Assembly (NCBI GenBank): GCA_910586605.1 | Contig: CAJUJR010000011.1 | Span: 1-47,225, forward strand | Direction of reading: 5' to 3' | DNA length: 47,225 nt | DNA from: an uncultured Lachnospiraceae bacterium | Lineage (GTDB): Bacteria; Bacillota; Clostridia; Lachnospirales; Lachnospiraceae | Position numbers and translations under genes: made by a program | Notes under the pieces: generated by a model | What the model was told of the DNA's origin: nothing | What the model saw: the letters and a program-made list of their open reading frames with translations, nothing else | The model's database searches: none | In this document: in pieces, positions 1 through 7,851 of the stretch | Layout: each line of letters opens with the position of its first letter | Numbering within the stretch: position 1 is the first letter of the stretch

Positions 1-30
1 AGAGGGAAGATATTTTTTATTGAGATTTGG

Positions 31-909
31 CTACGATTGGCTGTGAATAGTAACACCTAAAAACTCCTTTCGGTACTGCCCAGGCGTCATTCCTAACGTC
101 TCACGGAAAATACGTATAAAATAACTGCTGCTGGAAAACCCTGACTGCTGTGCGACCAGTTCCATACTGGCCTCCGTCTCAAGTAACAGTTTCTTTGCAT
201 TTTCCAGCCGAACCGCCATTAGGTAATCTGAAAAATTCCTTGCAAAATGCTTTTGGAAATAAACACTAAAATATTTAGGCGACATATGGAACTCTTTTCC
301 CAGCCTATGAAGAGTAAGCGATTCTGAACAATGCTCCTGAATATACTTAGAAACTTCCAGAAGCCTATCCATCTGCACAGAATCTTCCTGCCTTCGGCTG
401 ACCAATCCGTCTTTATATAAGCTATAATAAAAAAACAACAGCCCAGCCTTGATTCCAAGCCAGCCTCCCTCAATACTGCCCTCATACAAAGAATTAATCT
501 CCTGGAAAACAGAAACTGCATCTTTTGCAGCCTTGTGGGGCAGGCAATTTATAACATATGCACTCTGCTTTGCAAGCGGCTTTAAATATTTTTCACTTAC
601 TTCATCCGCCTGTTCAAATTGAAGCCATGGAAACGGAAAAACAAATGCCAAATACAGGCAATCTTGCGTCATTGACTGCATTCCATGGAGTTCACGCGGA
701 TTTATATAAAAAATATCCCCTTGTTCCCCAGTATATAAACGCTCTTTTATCATAAGGGATAACTGCCCTCTCTGAATCCACAAAATTTCTACATCTTCCT
801 GCCAGTGATAAGGGACATCAATTTTTCCGTTGATAACCTGCATCTTGTGTATCTTTAAAGGGTGCATTGGCGTACCCTGTTTCCTTGTTTCCTGAAGTTC
901 CTTTTTCAA
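31..909 (-). CDS. AraC-family transcriptional regulator
   Basis: A 292-residue regulator with the usual two-part AraC layout. The N-terminal half (about 15-80) looks like a sugar-binding cupin, with a PYHWQEDVEILWI stretch; the C-terminal hundred residues carry two helix-turn-helix units, including the typical PGQYRKEF ending. The start is a TTG at 909 behind a purine-rich GGGGG-AAGGG site. It is divergent from the GH13 glucosidase at 1034, so it probably controls that gene in response to a sugar; this is inference from position. Oddity: the last eight residues (GVTIHSQS) come from a GTTACTATTCAC sequence that recurs as a repeat elsewhere in the window, so the natural C-terminus may have been extended by a repeat. 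The ligand cannot be told from the sequence. Confidence 0.9.
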   Translation of the reverse strand: MKKELQETRKQGTPMHPLKIHKMQVINGKIDVPYHWQEDVEILWIQRGQLSLMIKERLYTGEQGDIFYINPRELHGMQSMTQDCLYLAFVFPFPWLQFEQADEVSEKYLKPLAKQSAYVINCLPHKAAKDAVSVFQEINSLYEGSIEGGWLGIKAGLLFFYYSLYKDGLVSRRQEDSVQMDRLLEVSKYIQEHCSESLTLHRLGKEFHMSPKYFSVYFQKHFARNFSDYLMAVRLENAKKLLLETEASMELVAQQSGFSSSSYFIRIFRETLGMTPGQYRKEFLGVTIHSQS

Positions 910-1033
910 ATCCCTTCCCCCTTCCTGATATGGATATATTAATATAAATCATGGATATTTTTCAACATTTTTTTATTTTTACGAGATATACTCCAATCAT
1001 CAAAGAACGATACAACAAATGGAGGGCTATGTA

Positions 1034-2584
1034 ATGAAACATTGGTTAGAAGAAAGTATTTTTTATGAAATTTACCCACAAAGTTTTAATGACAGCAATG
1101 GAGATGGCATCGGGGATATTCCGGGTATCCTTGAAAAACTTGATTACATAAAGGAACTTGGGTGTAATGCTATTTGGCTGAATCCCTGCTATCTTTCCCC
1201 ATTTGGCGATGCTGGATATGATGTGGCAGACTATTGCCTTGTAGCCCCACGTTATGGGACAAACGAAGATTTGGTGCAATTGTTTGAAGAAGCACATAAA
1301 CGGAATATGCATGTTATTTTAGATTTTGTGCCAGGGCATACTTCAACAGAACATCCATGGTTTAAAGAATCCTGCAAAGCAGAGCCAAACCAATATTGGG
1401 GCAGATATATTTGGAGTGGCAATATCTGGGTAGATGTTGCAAATTATGAAGGGATTTCTGGTTCCCTGCGCGGGCTTTATCCCAGAAATGGAAGTGTTGC
1501 TGTGAACTTCTTTTCAAACCAGCCAGCGTTAAACTATGGTTTTGCCAACCCAACAGAGCCATGGCAGAGCACAGTCGATTCCCCTGAAGCATTAGGGACA
1601 AGGCAGGCCATGAAGGATGCGATGAGTTTCTGGCTTTCAAAAGGCTGTGACGGATTCCGTGTTGACATGGCTGGCTCTTTGGTTAAAAATGATTCTGATG
1701 GCATAGAAACCATCAAATTATGGCAAGATGTTCGCAGCTTTTTAGATAAAACATATCCAGAAGCCGTTTTAATCTCTGAATGGGGCGAACCAGATAAATC
1801 CCTGATGGGTGGGTTCCATATGGATTTTCTCCTTCACTTTGGGCCTTCCCATTATATGGATTTATTCCGGTGTAAACATCCATACTTTAGCCGGGAAGGA
1901 AAAGGGAACGCTTTTCCATTTGTAGAAACATATATGAAAAACTACCATCTGACCAATAAAAAGGGACTAATCTGCATCCCTTCCGGCAACCATGATATGG
2001 AACGTATCCGGGAATATCTGGATTATGGAGAACTCAAACTTGTATATGCCTTCCTGCTGTCCATGCCAGGCGCACCATTTCTTTACTATGGTGATGAAAT
2101 CGGTATGCGCCATCTGAAACTTTCCTCTGTAGAAGGTGGATACGACCGCACTGGGGCAAGGACACCTATGCAATGGAACACGGAAAATAATTATGGATTC
2201 TCAGATGCACCTGTGGAAAAACTCTATACAGCACAAGATACATCAGATGATGCTCCGATTGTATCAGAACAGAGAGAAACACAGGATTCTCTTTGGCACG
2301 AGATACAGAAGCTAATAAAAATCCGCAGGGATTCCCCTGCTTTGTGCGCATCTGGAACGATAGAATTTATATATTGCGAACCAGAAAAATATCCCCTCGT
2401 TTATCTGCGTTCTGATGGAAACGATAAAATACTAATCGCTTTGAATCCTTCTAAGGAAAATGTTTCCTGTAAATGCCCCTATGGGCTAAAAGAAACCATT
2501 TATACTCTTGGAGATACTATAAAATTGGAAAATAACGTACTCTCTATACCAGGAGAAAGCGCAGCATTTGTATCTGTCATTTAA
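1034..2584 (+). CDS. GH13 alpha-glucosidase-type glycoside hydrolase
   Basis: A 516-residue alpha-amylase-family enzyme, cytoplasmic because no signal peptide is seen. The conserved GH13 regions are all present: calcium-loop-like DSNGDGIGDI near the N-terminus, region I DFVPGHT (97-103), region II GFRVD with nucleophile Asp211, acid/base Glu249 in SEWGE, and region IV GNHD (319-321). The layout resembles oligo-1,6-glucosidase and trehalulose/alpha-glucosidase relatives acting on short alpha-glucans; exact specificity is not readable. An in-frame ATG lies upstream at 1019, but GGAGG at 1021-1025 sits 8 nt before the ATG at 1034, so the later start is chosen. Region I has Gly where many members have Asn before His (usually NHT), a mild deviation. 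It is probably regulated by the divergent AraC-type gene. Confidence 0.92.
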   Translation: MKHWLEESIFYEIYPQSFNDSNGDGIGDIPGILEKLDYIKELGCNAIWLNPCYLSPFGDAGYDVADYCLVAPRYGTNEDLVQLFEEAHKRNMHVILDFVPGHTSTEHPWFKESCKAEPNQYWGRYIWSGNIWVDVANYEGISGSLRGLYPRNGSVAVNFFSNQPALNYGFANPTEPWQSTVDSPEALGTRQAMKDAMSFWLSKGCDGFRVDMAGSLVKNDSDGIETIKLWQDVRSFLDKTYPEAVLISEWGEPDKSLMGGFHMDFLLHFGPSHYMDLFRCKHPYFSREGKGNAFPFVETYMKNYHLTNKKGLICIPSGNHDMERIREYLDYGELKLVYAFLLSMPGAPFLYYGDEIGMRHLKLSSVEGGYDRTGARTPMQWNTENNYGFSDAPVEKLYTAQDTSDDAPIVSEQRETQDSLWHEIQKLIKIRRDSPALCASGTIEFIYCEPEKYPLVYLRSDGNDKILIALNPSKENVSCKCPYGLKETIYTLGDTIKLENNVLSIPGESAAFVSVI

Positions 2585-2640
2585 ACTTACCTGCCTGTGT
2601 GTTTTCCTAAAACGCACAGACAGAAAAACAAGGTATAACT

Positions 2641-3180
2641 ATGTATTATATATCTATTTATTTTGACCAAAAAGCAACGAACCGGTTACAAGATTATATA
2701 AACCAAGCAGCCAAAAAAAGCGGCAATACATTTATGTCTGACCAAAATGTACCACCACATATTACAATTTCTGCCTTTGCGTCCAAAAATGAAAAAGAAA
2801 TCATCAAAAACCTGGAAAAAACTTTTTCAAATTGGAAGCAAGGCACTATTCAGTGGGTATCTATCGGAGCTTTCCTGCCGCATGTTATCTATCTTGCACC
2901 AGTGCTAAGCCAATACCTGCAGGAACTTTCCGTTGCAGCTTATGAATGCATCCAGCAGGCTGGCAATACAAACGTCCATCCCTGCTACTATCCAATGCAT
3001 TGGATGCCGCATACTACAATTGGAAAAACTTTAGAAAAAGAACAGATGCAGACAGCGTTTCAGGCATTACAAGAAAGTTTTGGCATATTTACCGGAACGG
3101 CTGTCCAAATCGGACTGGCAAAAACTAACCCCTACCACAACCTTGCTTTCTTTGAATTTACAAATCCAACAGCCCCTTAA
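2641..3180 (+). CDS. 2H phosphoesterase (RNA ligase/CPDase-like)
   Basis: A 179-residue protein with the two HxT motifs that define the 2H phosphoesterase superfamily (2'-5' RNA ligase / cyclic phosphodiesterase fold): PHIT at 39-42 and PHTT at 123-126, about 82 residues apart. Members act on 2',3'-cyclic or 2'-5' linked nucleotide substrates; the substrate here is unknown. The AAGG site about 7 nt upstream supports the ATG. It follows the glucosidase by 56 nt on the same strand and could be co-transcribed, though no functional link is evident. An inverted repeat overlaps the stop codon. Confidence 0.8.
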   Translation: MYYISIYFDQKATNRLQDYINQAAKKSGNTFMSDQNVPPHITISAFASKNEKEIIKNLEKTFSNWKQGTIQWVSIGAFLPHVIYLAPVLSQYLQELSVAAYECIQQAGNTNVHPCYYPMHWMPHTTIGKTLEKEQMQTAFQALQESFGIFTGTAVQIGLAKTNPYHNLAFFEFTNPTAP

Positions 3181-3196
3181 CCTTTGGGGCTGTTGG
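3166..3196. terminator. Hairpin between convergent genes
   Basis: An 11-bp perfect stem CCAACAGCCCC / GGGGCTGTTGG with a 9-nt loop overlaps the end of the 2H phosphoesterase gene and lies before the convergent PepSY gene end at 3208. No long T run follows on either strand, so termination efficiency is uncertain; it may act in both directions. Confidence 0.6.
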
Positions 3197-3207
3197 AACA
3201 TATATCC

Positions 3208-3846
3208 CTAATTATGCACTGTTTCCTTTTCAAAGTCTAAAATATTACCGTTTTCTGCATCAATTTCAAATTCATATTCTATCTCGCCGCTGACAAACTC
3301 TAATTCATATGTCATACGCCCATCGTCCCGGTCTTCTTTCTCTTTTTTCCATGTCCCATCCTTTTCTTTCAGGCCAGCCTTTTTTAATGCAATTTTTTTT
3401 GCTTCTTCTAGTGTAATGGCGCTGCCATTTCCTTTCATATCCTCCCCAGAAAGCTCTTTTTGGTTTTTAATTTCATAATCATGGCTTATTATATTCCCTG
3501 ATACTGCATCAATCTCGTAATCATATTCCTTTTCACCATGATAAAATTCAATGTCATAAACTTTTCTTCCATCTTCTGTATCCTGCCCTTCTTTCGTAAA
3601 CTGGACATCCTTTTCCTTCAGCTTAGCATCATTTAATGCAATCTCTTTTGCCTTCGCTATGCCAATCTCTTCCCCGTTCCCCCTATTATCCGTTCCCTCC
3701 TTATTTCCCCCATTATCCACACTCTCTGCAGGCGCTGTTTCCTTAACATCAGCATCCTGTACGCGTTTGCTGTCATCACGCCCAGAACAGCCTGTTACCA
3801 GGGCTGCACACAATAAAATGCATCCAATTTTAAAATTTCTTTTCAT
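3208..3846 (-). CDS. PepSY-domain lipoprotein
   Basis: A 212-residue surface lipoprotein. It starts with a basic hydrophobic signal ending in the lipobox LVTGC, so Cys20 would be lipidated and anchored outside the membrane. After an acidic, low-complexity linker come two tandem PepSY-like units, each with an AKxIALxxAxLKEKD helix, a DGRxxYxxEF strand and a YxxEIDAxxGNI ending. PepSY units are generally thought to bind or inhibit peptidases in the cell envelope. The longer frame begins with a TTG at 3873, but the ATG at 3846 gives a normal signal peptide and an AGG-rich site upstream. Single gene; no partner peptidase adjoins it. Confidence 0.85.
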   Translation of the reverse strand: MKRNFKIGCILLCAALVTGCSGRDDSKRVQDADVKETAPAESVDNGGNKEGTDNRGNGEEIGIAKAKEIALNDAKLKEKDVQFTKEGQDTEDGRKVYDIEFYHGEKEYDYEIDAVSGNIISHDYEIKNQKELSGEDMKGNGSAITLEEAKKIALKKAGLKEKDGTWKKEKEDRDDGRMTYELEFVSGEIEYEFEIDAENGNILDFEKETVHN

Positions 3847-4357
3847 AATCCTATAACCTATCCTTTCTGCCAAAACGTATTTATCATTTTCCTTTCATTA
3901 AAATACCCTTTAGAACACCATATATTACGATTTCATGCCCTACTAAACCACATGCATAATGCCTGCCATAAATAGCTGATTATCTTTTCTTATTATATCC
4001 AAAAAGGATCGATTTGAAAACCTCTTTTACATAACAATAGTATCATTCCCAAGGCAAAAGTTTTTCCTATCTTAATAAAAAAGGGACGCAGCAAGCGGTA
4101 ATTCCCTTGCATAGCCCCAATATTATTGAGGTTCAAGGAGCAGGTATTTTGATGGAAATACGTAAAATCAGTATTTATACGCTCTTTTGCACCATGAGAT
4201 TGTTTTTGTATTGATAACCCATTTTTTGTGTGCTTGTTGGCGGTTTCTGAAAATAAAAAGGTAGCGGATTGTCTGTTAAGATAATCGCCACCTAAAGGTA
4301 AACAATATTCAGTTTTCATATCATTTTTCTGTCTTGCTTTTCCTGGCAAATTAGAAT
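3847..4357. other. Intergenic stretch, no supported gene
   Basis: A 118-residue open frame on the minus strand (3993-4349) begins with TTG, lacks a ribosome binding site and has a composition unlike its neighbours, so it is not called. The segment upstream of the PepSY gene is AT-rich and probably holds its promoter. Confidence 0.5.
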
Positions 4358-4621
4358 TTACAACAATATTTTATCTATCTGCCAGATTATTTCTTGCTCA
4401 GATATATCATATGGCATTAGACCAATATCTTCAAAACAGTAATTTGAAGCATAAGAATGATTATCCGTCCACTCTAATACCCAAAAATCTGTTAATGCAG
4501 ATACTTTGAAAAATTCTCCATTCATTGTCCAGCAAGTACCTGACGGATATAATTCTAATTGTTTTGCTCCAAGTTCACGAAACCTGTTTTCAACAACTGC
4601 TTTTACAACTGCTTTTTCCAT
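4358..4621 (-). CDS. Small hypothetical protein, 87 residues
   Basis: A small soluble protein of unknown function. The ATG at 4621 lies six bases after GGAAGGTG; a GTG at 4630 is part of that site and is rejected as start. The sequence has an acidic C-terminal half, a conserved-looking core with several Trp residues (TCWTMNGEFFKVSAL, WVLEWTDNHSYA), no signal peptide and no membrane segment. The size and aromatic content resemble small immunity-type or regulatory proteins, but nothing adjacent supports a toxin partner. Real-gene support is the ribosome site and normal composition; function is not assigned. Confidence 0.6.
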   Translation of the reverse strand: MEKAVVKAVVENRFRELGAKQLELYPSGTCWTMNGEFFKVSALTDFWVLEWTDNHSYASNYCFEDIGLMPYDISEQEIIWQIDKILL

Positions 4622-4630
4622 AAACAACAC

Positions 4631-5208
4631 CTTCCAAAACTCCCAATTGTGATTTGATGGTTTTTAAGGGTAACATTAGCTGTTATATTTTCCCACAAGG
4701 CATTACGAACCCTGATAAGGAAAAAATGAGGGCACAAGATGTCCGGTAGGTATCTGCTCTGTGACGGCCAAGCGGAACGGAGACAACAAAATCACATAAA
4801 ATATTATAACAAAATATATGGGAATTGTTAAACTGATTGAAATGCATTCAAAAAACAATGAAAAGAGGACAGATAAAACATAAATATTATTTATATTACA
4901 TACAATATATACCTATACAAGCTACTGTTTATGGATAGACTGCAACAAGGCAGAAGATGGATTGAGAACCACTCCCTGCTCTGAATGTGCCTTAAATGCC
5001 CTAGAGCGTGTTTGAAAATTCATTCTCACATTATGCATTCTATGCTTTGCGCTATATTTGCCCCAAATTTAGTCAATGTAGCCCGCTACACCTCCTAAAT
5101 TAGGAACACATCTCCCACAAAGTGGGGAATGCATCTTGTAAAAAGCAATTTTCAAACACGCTCTAGAGTCCCATATAATACTGGGCTTTTAAAAATACCG
5201 CCCAACTT
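4631..5208. other. Long intergenic region containing an inverted-repeat element
   Basis: Nearly 580 bases without a supported gene. A G+C-richer patch at about 4725-4790 stands out from AT-rich surroundings and could be a decayed coding remnant or RNA, but no convincing frame was found. The 166-bp inverted-repeat element listed separately occupies 5001-5166. Confidence 0.5.
5001..5166. repeat. 166-bp MITE-like element with 20-bp terminal inverted repeats
   Basis: Both ends carry a perfect 20-bp inverted repeat, CTAGAGCGTGTTTGAAAATT at 5001-5020 and its complement at 5147-5166. The interior contains further small hairpins (CCCAC-AAA-GTGGG near 5114, CTCCTAA-TTAGGAA near 5091) and no coding capacity. 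TA lies at each boundary, which would fit TA-targeted insertion as in Tc1/mariner/IS630-derived elements. Shorter relatives of the ends occur at 7805, 20730 and 32022. Mobility is inference. Confidence 0.75.
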
Positions 5209-5628
5209 TTAATATCCGGCCTTTTTCGCCCCGTATTTGGCTTCTGCATCTGTAAATCCGTCAAATTTTAACTGCCTGATTAATTCCTGCTTTGAAAACG
5301 GCATAATTTGAAGATATTCTTTTGCTTTTTTTGCAGCCTGTTTTTTCCAATTTGCCCCACATTTGGAAGCGCCATACTTTGCTTCTTTGTCTGAAAAGCC
5401 ATCAAATTTAAGCTGCTTAACCAACCCCTTTTTTGAAAAGGCCATGATTTTTAAGTACATTTTCGCTTTTGATAAAGCATTCTTTTCTCCCCTTGTCGCC
5501 GCTTGTACTTCTGCCGTCTGCCCAGGCAGAAACAGCCCACCGCCTAATGGGGCAAGCGGAACAAAAGATGTAAAAATAGCGATAATAACCGCAATACAAT
5601 AAAAACGATTTTTTGTTTTCCTAACCAT
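5209..5628 (-). CDS. Exported protein with two Ltp-type repeats
   Basis: A 139-residue exported protein. Residues 1-43 form a signal peptide (basic start, hydrophobic core, likely cleavage after VQA). Two tandem copies of the helical repeat known from Ltp-type host-cell-surface proteins follow at about 51-92 and 99-139, each reading A-K-x-YL-x-IM-x-FSK-x-x-L-x-x-QLKFDGF-x-D-x-EAKYGA. The family was named from a phage superinfection-exclusion lipoprotein but is common in Firmicutes surface proteins, where its role is unclear. There is no lipobox here. GGAGG five bases before the ATG at 5628 decides the start. Possibly grouped with the small membrane gene upstream. Confidence 0.82.
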   Translation of the reverse strand: MVRKTKNRFYCIAVIIAIFTSFVPLAPLGGGLFLPGQTAEVQAATRGEKNALSKAKMYLKIMAFSKKGLVKQLKFDGFSDKEAKYGASKCGANWKKQAAKKAKEYLQIMPFSKQELIRQLKFDGFTDAEAKYGAKKAGY

Positions 5629-5690
5629 AAATCCCTCCATTCTTGCCAAAGCCCGTATACTTTGGCAAAATTCTATGTTGTACAGATATA

Positions 5691-6047
5691 CTACTCCAGC
5701 CTTTTTTCTTTCTGCATAATTGCAGTAACAATAAATACTGCTGCAAAGATAAAACTAAGGATGGACCATATCTGCAAATCAGAATAAGAACCGACATTTG
5801 CTATCCCAACCAGGCCGCCAAATGCATAAAATACCCCTGCAACGATAGTCCCAGTTTTTAACTTTCTGCAGCATATCCCTACTATCCCTGCAATAAGCAT
5901 ACATACAGCAAGCATAAAACCTGCACTTCCGCTCACTTCTCCATTATCCTCTAATGCATTCCCAATTCCAGCCGCACAAGACTGAAATGTAATTAATACA
6001 AAGAGGACAATAGAAATAATTCCAATCACTAACCTTGATGTTTTCAT
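5691..6047 (-). CDS. Small membrane protein with four predicted helices
   Basis: A 118-residue integral membrane protein with four hydrophobic segments (about 7-27, 43-62, 66-84 and 90-110) and a charged C-terminal KEKR tail. An acidic loop (EDNGEVSG) separates helices one and two. No catalytic motif is visible. GAAAGG lies just upstream of the ATG. It precedes the Ltp-repeat gene on the same strand by 62 nt and may share its transcript. Function unknown. Confidence 0.7.
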   Translation of the reverse strand: MKTSRLVIGIISIVLFVLITFQSCAAGIGNALEDNGEVSGSAGFMLAVCMLIAGIVGICCRKLKTGTIVAGVFYAFGGLVGIANVGSYSDLQIWSILSFIFAAVFIVTAIMQKEKRLE

Positions 6048-6289
6048 ACCATTTAATCCTTTCTTTTGTTTTTTACTTCTAACATTCTTTTCGTATTATA
6101 GCATCTCTCACCCAAAAATACAACTAATAGTTAATATTTGTATTACTAATAGTTACTTACACAACTTTACCCGAATCTTTAAAATAAAAAATAATAACCA
6201 AGTATATACTACCCATATTGGTAACCTTAGCAATAATTCGGTTACTGCCCACAGCCATCCCCCATCTATGCTAATTACAGGAGGTTTCC

Positions 6290-6619
6290 ATGAACCAGAT
6301 TGCTTTAGGAAAACGAATCCGCAGCGAGCGCCAGGCGCGCGGCCTGACACAGGAGCAATTAGCCGAAAAAGCTAACTTATCCACAACCTATATTGGCTTT
6401 ATTGAGCGCGGGGAACGTACGATGACGTTAAATACACTTACCACAATCGCAAATGAACTCCACGTTTCTGTTGATTACCTGCTGCAGGATATTGTCCCAT
6501 TAGACAATTCAGCGCGCACAAACCGTTTAAAACAGCTCTGGTCATCTGCCACCCCTGCCCAGCAGGAGATGATTTTAAACCTAATCCAGGCTGTTTTAAA
6601 CACTCCGCCCGACTGCTGA
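6290..6619 (+). CDS. XRE-family helix-turn-helix regulator
   Basis: A 109-residue DNA-binding protein. The N-terminal 65 residues form a Cro/C1-type helix-turn-helix (IRSERQARGLTQEQLAEKA, then LSTTYIGFIERGERTMTLNTL), followed by a short helical tail that may dimerise. A strong AGGAGG lies 6-7 nt before the ATG. A Rho-independent terminator follows directly, so it is a single-gene unit. It is divergent from the small membrane gene ending its own operon at 6047, with about 240 nt of AT-rich sequence between, a possible target region. The regulated genes are unknown. Confidence 0.88.
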   Translation: MNQIALGKRIRSERQARGLTQEQLAEKANLSTTYIGFIERGERTMTLNTLTTIANELHVSVDYLLQDIVPLDNSARTNRLKQLWSSATPAQQEMILNLIQAVLNTPPDC

Positions 6620-6625
6620 TAAATC

Positions 6626-6672
6626 AAATAGGCGCCCTATCTCCTATTTTTGCTAAGCGCCTATTTTTATTG
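6626..6672 (+). terminator. Rho-independent terminator
   Basis: A 10-bp stem AAATAGGCGC / GCGCCTATTT (6626-6635 with 6657-6666) is followed by a T-rich tract just after the XRE gene stop. Confidence 0.75.
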
Positions 6673-6700
6673 TTCTCTTTACTTATTGCTTAACATTCCC

Positions 6701-7552
6701 TTATCCTATAAACCCTAAATCTGCCATTGATAAATCCACTTCACTTGTTAATAATAACTCCCAAAAAGAATATCCTGCCCCATATGCCGCATCTGCTACC
6801 TCAAATAATACTTCATCAGCCACAATCCCGCTTCCTGCTTCCCAATCTAATGAGGACTTTCCATCCAATGTACCCAATGTTTCAAATGCAGCGCAATCCC
6901 CATATAATCCAGAATCAAGTGAAATTGCATACCTAAATTTACCATTTTTTATATTATTTTCATTTATTTCTAATGTTAAAACCGAGGTTGAATTATAAAA
7001 AATAAATCTAAATAGGCTATTTGGACTTTCATATACGATTCCGGCAGAAAAACCGTCAATATCATAACCCAAAGCAACAAATTTATTGCCATCTGAATTT
7101 GTGCTTCCATAAGTTAATATATAATTTTTCAATGTAGAAAAATTATATTCTATAGAATCTTTTACTCCTGGCATGACTGTCTCTTCTGGTTTTGTATTCG
7201 GAATATAATTTGCAGCTTCTTTTTTCACTGTTACAGTGCAAATGTATTTTTTCTTTGCCACCTTTGCAGTAATTTTCGCCGTCCCTGCTTTTTTTGCCTG
7301 TACTTTACCTTTACTGCTGACGGTTGCCACAGATTTCTTATTAGTTGACCACTTAACTTTTTCTTTTGTACCTGTTATTTTTAACAGTTTAGATTGCCCC
7401 ACAGTTAAAGATAGCTTTCGTGCACTAATTTTAACAGTTGCTGCTTGTGTAACAACTGCATTTTCTGGAAATAATGCCGCTCCCAAAGATGATAGTGTAA
7501 TTGCGGAGGCAAGCAGCATAACCTCAACCCTTCTACTAATTTTTTGTTTCAT
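6701..7552 (-). CDS. Exported protein with Ig-like (BIG2) domain
   Basis: A 283-residue exported protein. Residues 1-37 are a signal peptide ending near TQA. Residues about 40-110 form a bacterial Ig-like group 2 domain (KLSLTVGQSKLLKITG ... KVKWSTNKKSVATVSSKGKVQAKKAGTAKITAKV), a fold common in Clostridia surface proteins. The remaining 170 residues look like a beta-rich domain of unknown role. No anchoring motif (LPxTG, S-layer or choline repeat) was seen. GGGGAG six bases before the ATG at 7552 chooses this start over the longer frame. The gene appears monocistronic. Surface role is inferred. Confidence 0.85.
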   Translation of the reverse strand: MKQKISRRVEVMLLASAITLSSLGAALFPENAVVTQAATVKISARKLSLTVGQSKLLKITGTKEKVKWSTNKKSVATVSSKGKVQAKKAGTAKITAKVAKKKYICTVTVKKEAANYIPNTKPEETVMPGVKDSIEYNFSTLKNYILTYGSTNSDGNKFVALGYDIDGFSAGIVYESPNSLFRFIFYNSTSVLTLEINENNIKNGKFRYAISLDSGLYGDCAAFETLGTLDGKSSLDWEAGSGIVADEVLFEVADAAYGAGYSFWELLLTSEVDLSMADLGFIG

Positions 7553-7702
7553 AATGTACTCCCCTTTCATTTTTGCTTTCCAAATATTACTATTACTAAG
7601 GCGGTTAAATATGTTCTGCCAGGCTGTCCCCCTCCCGCCATATGTTGGAAAAAAGGGGAATGCCAAGGCAACCACTACGTTACAGCGCATTTCCTATAAT
7701 GC

Positions 7703-7743
7703 AAAAAGGAACTTGTGTCATTATATTACACAAGTTCCTTTTT
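7703..7743. terminator. Strong hairpin terminator
   Basis: A perfect 16-bp stem AAAAAGGAACTTGTGT / ACACAAGTTCCTTTTT with a 9-nt loop. Its A and T flanks make it work in either direction; it lies downstream of the kinase gene on the minus strand and upstream of the Ig-like protein gene. Confidence 0.8.
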
Positions 7744-7804
7744 CTTTTGGTATGCTGCCAGCATACATTTATAGTTGCATATATGATAAATGCACCATTA
7801 CATC

Positions 7805-7827
7805 AGAGCGTGTTAGAAACACACTCT
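7805..7827. repeat. Short degenerate copy of the GAGCGTGTT inverted repeat
   Basis: AGAGCGTGTT-AGA-AACACACTCT, a hairpin with one mismatch in the stem, followed by TAGAG. It matches the ends of the 166-bp element at 5001 without its interior. Confidence 0.6.
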
Positions 7828-7851
7828 AGAGTGAGACATAACCAAAATCCA

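Noticed and set aside
3993..4349. 118-residue frame on the minus strand
   Set aside because: TTG start, no ribosome binding site, odd composition and no motif; treated as non-coding.
4725..4790. G+C-richer patch that could be a decayed gene
   Set aside because: A 23-codon open frame exists but no start, no ribosome site and no recognised motif.
7236..7829. 197-residue frame on the plus strand
   Set aside because: Opposite the Ig-like protein gene and runs through a terminator hairpin.
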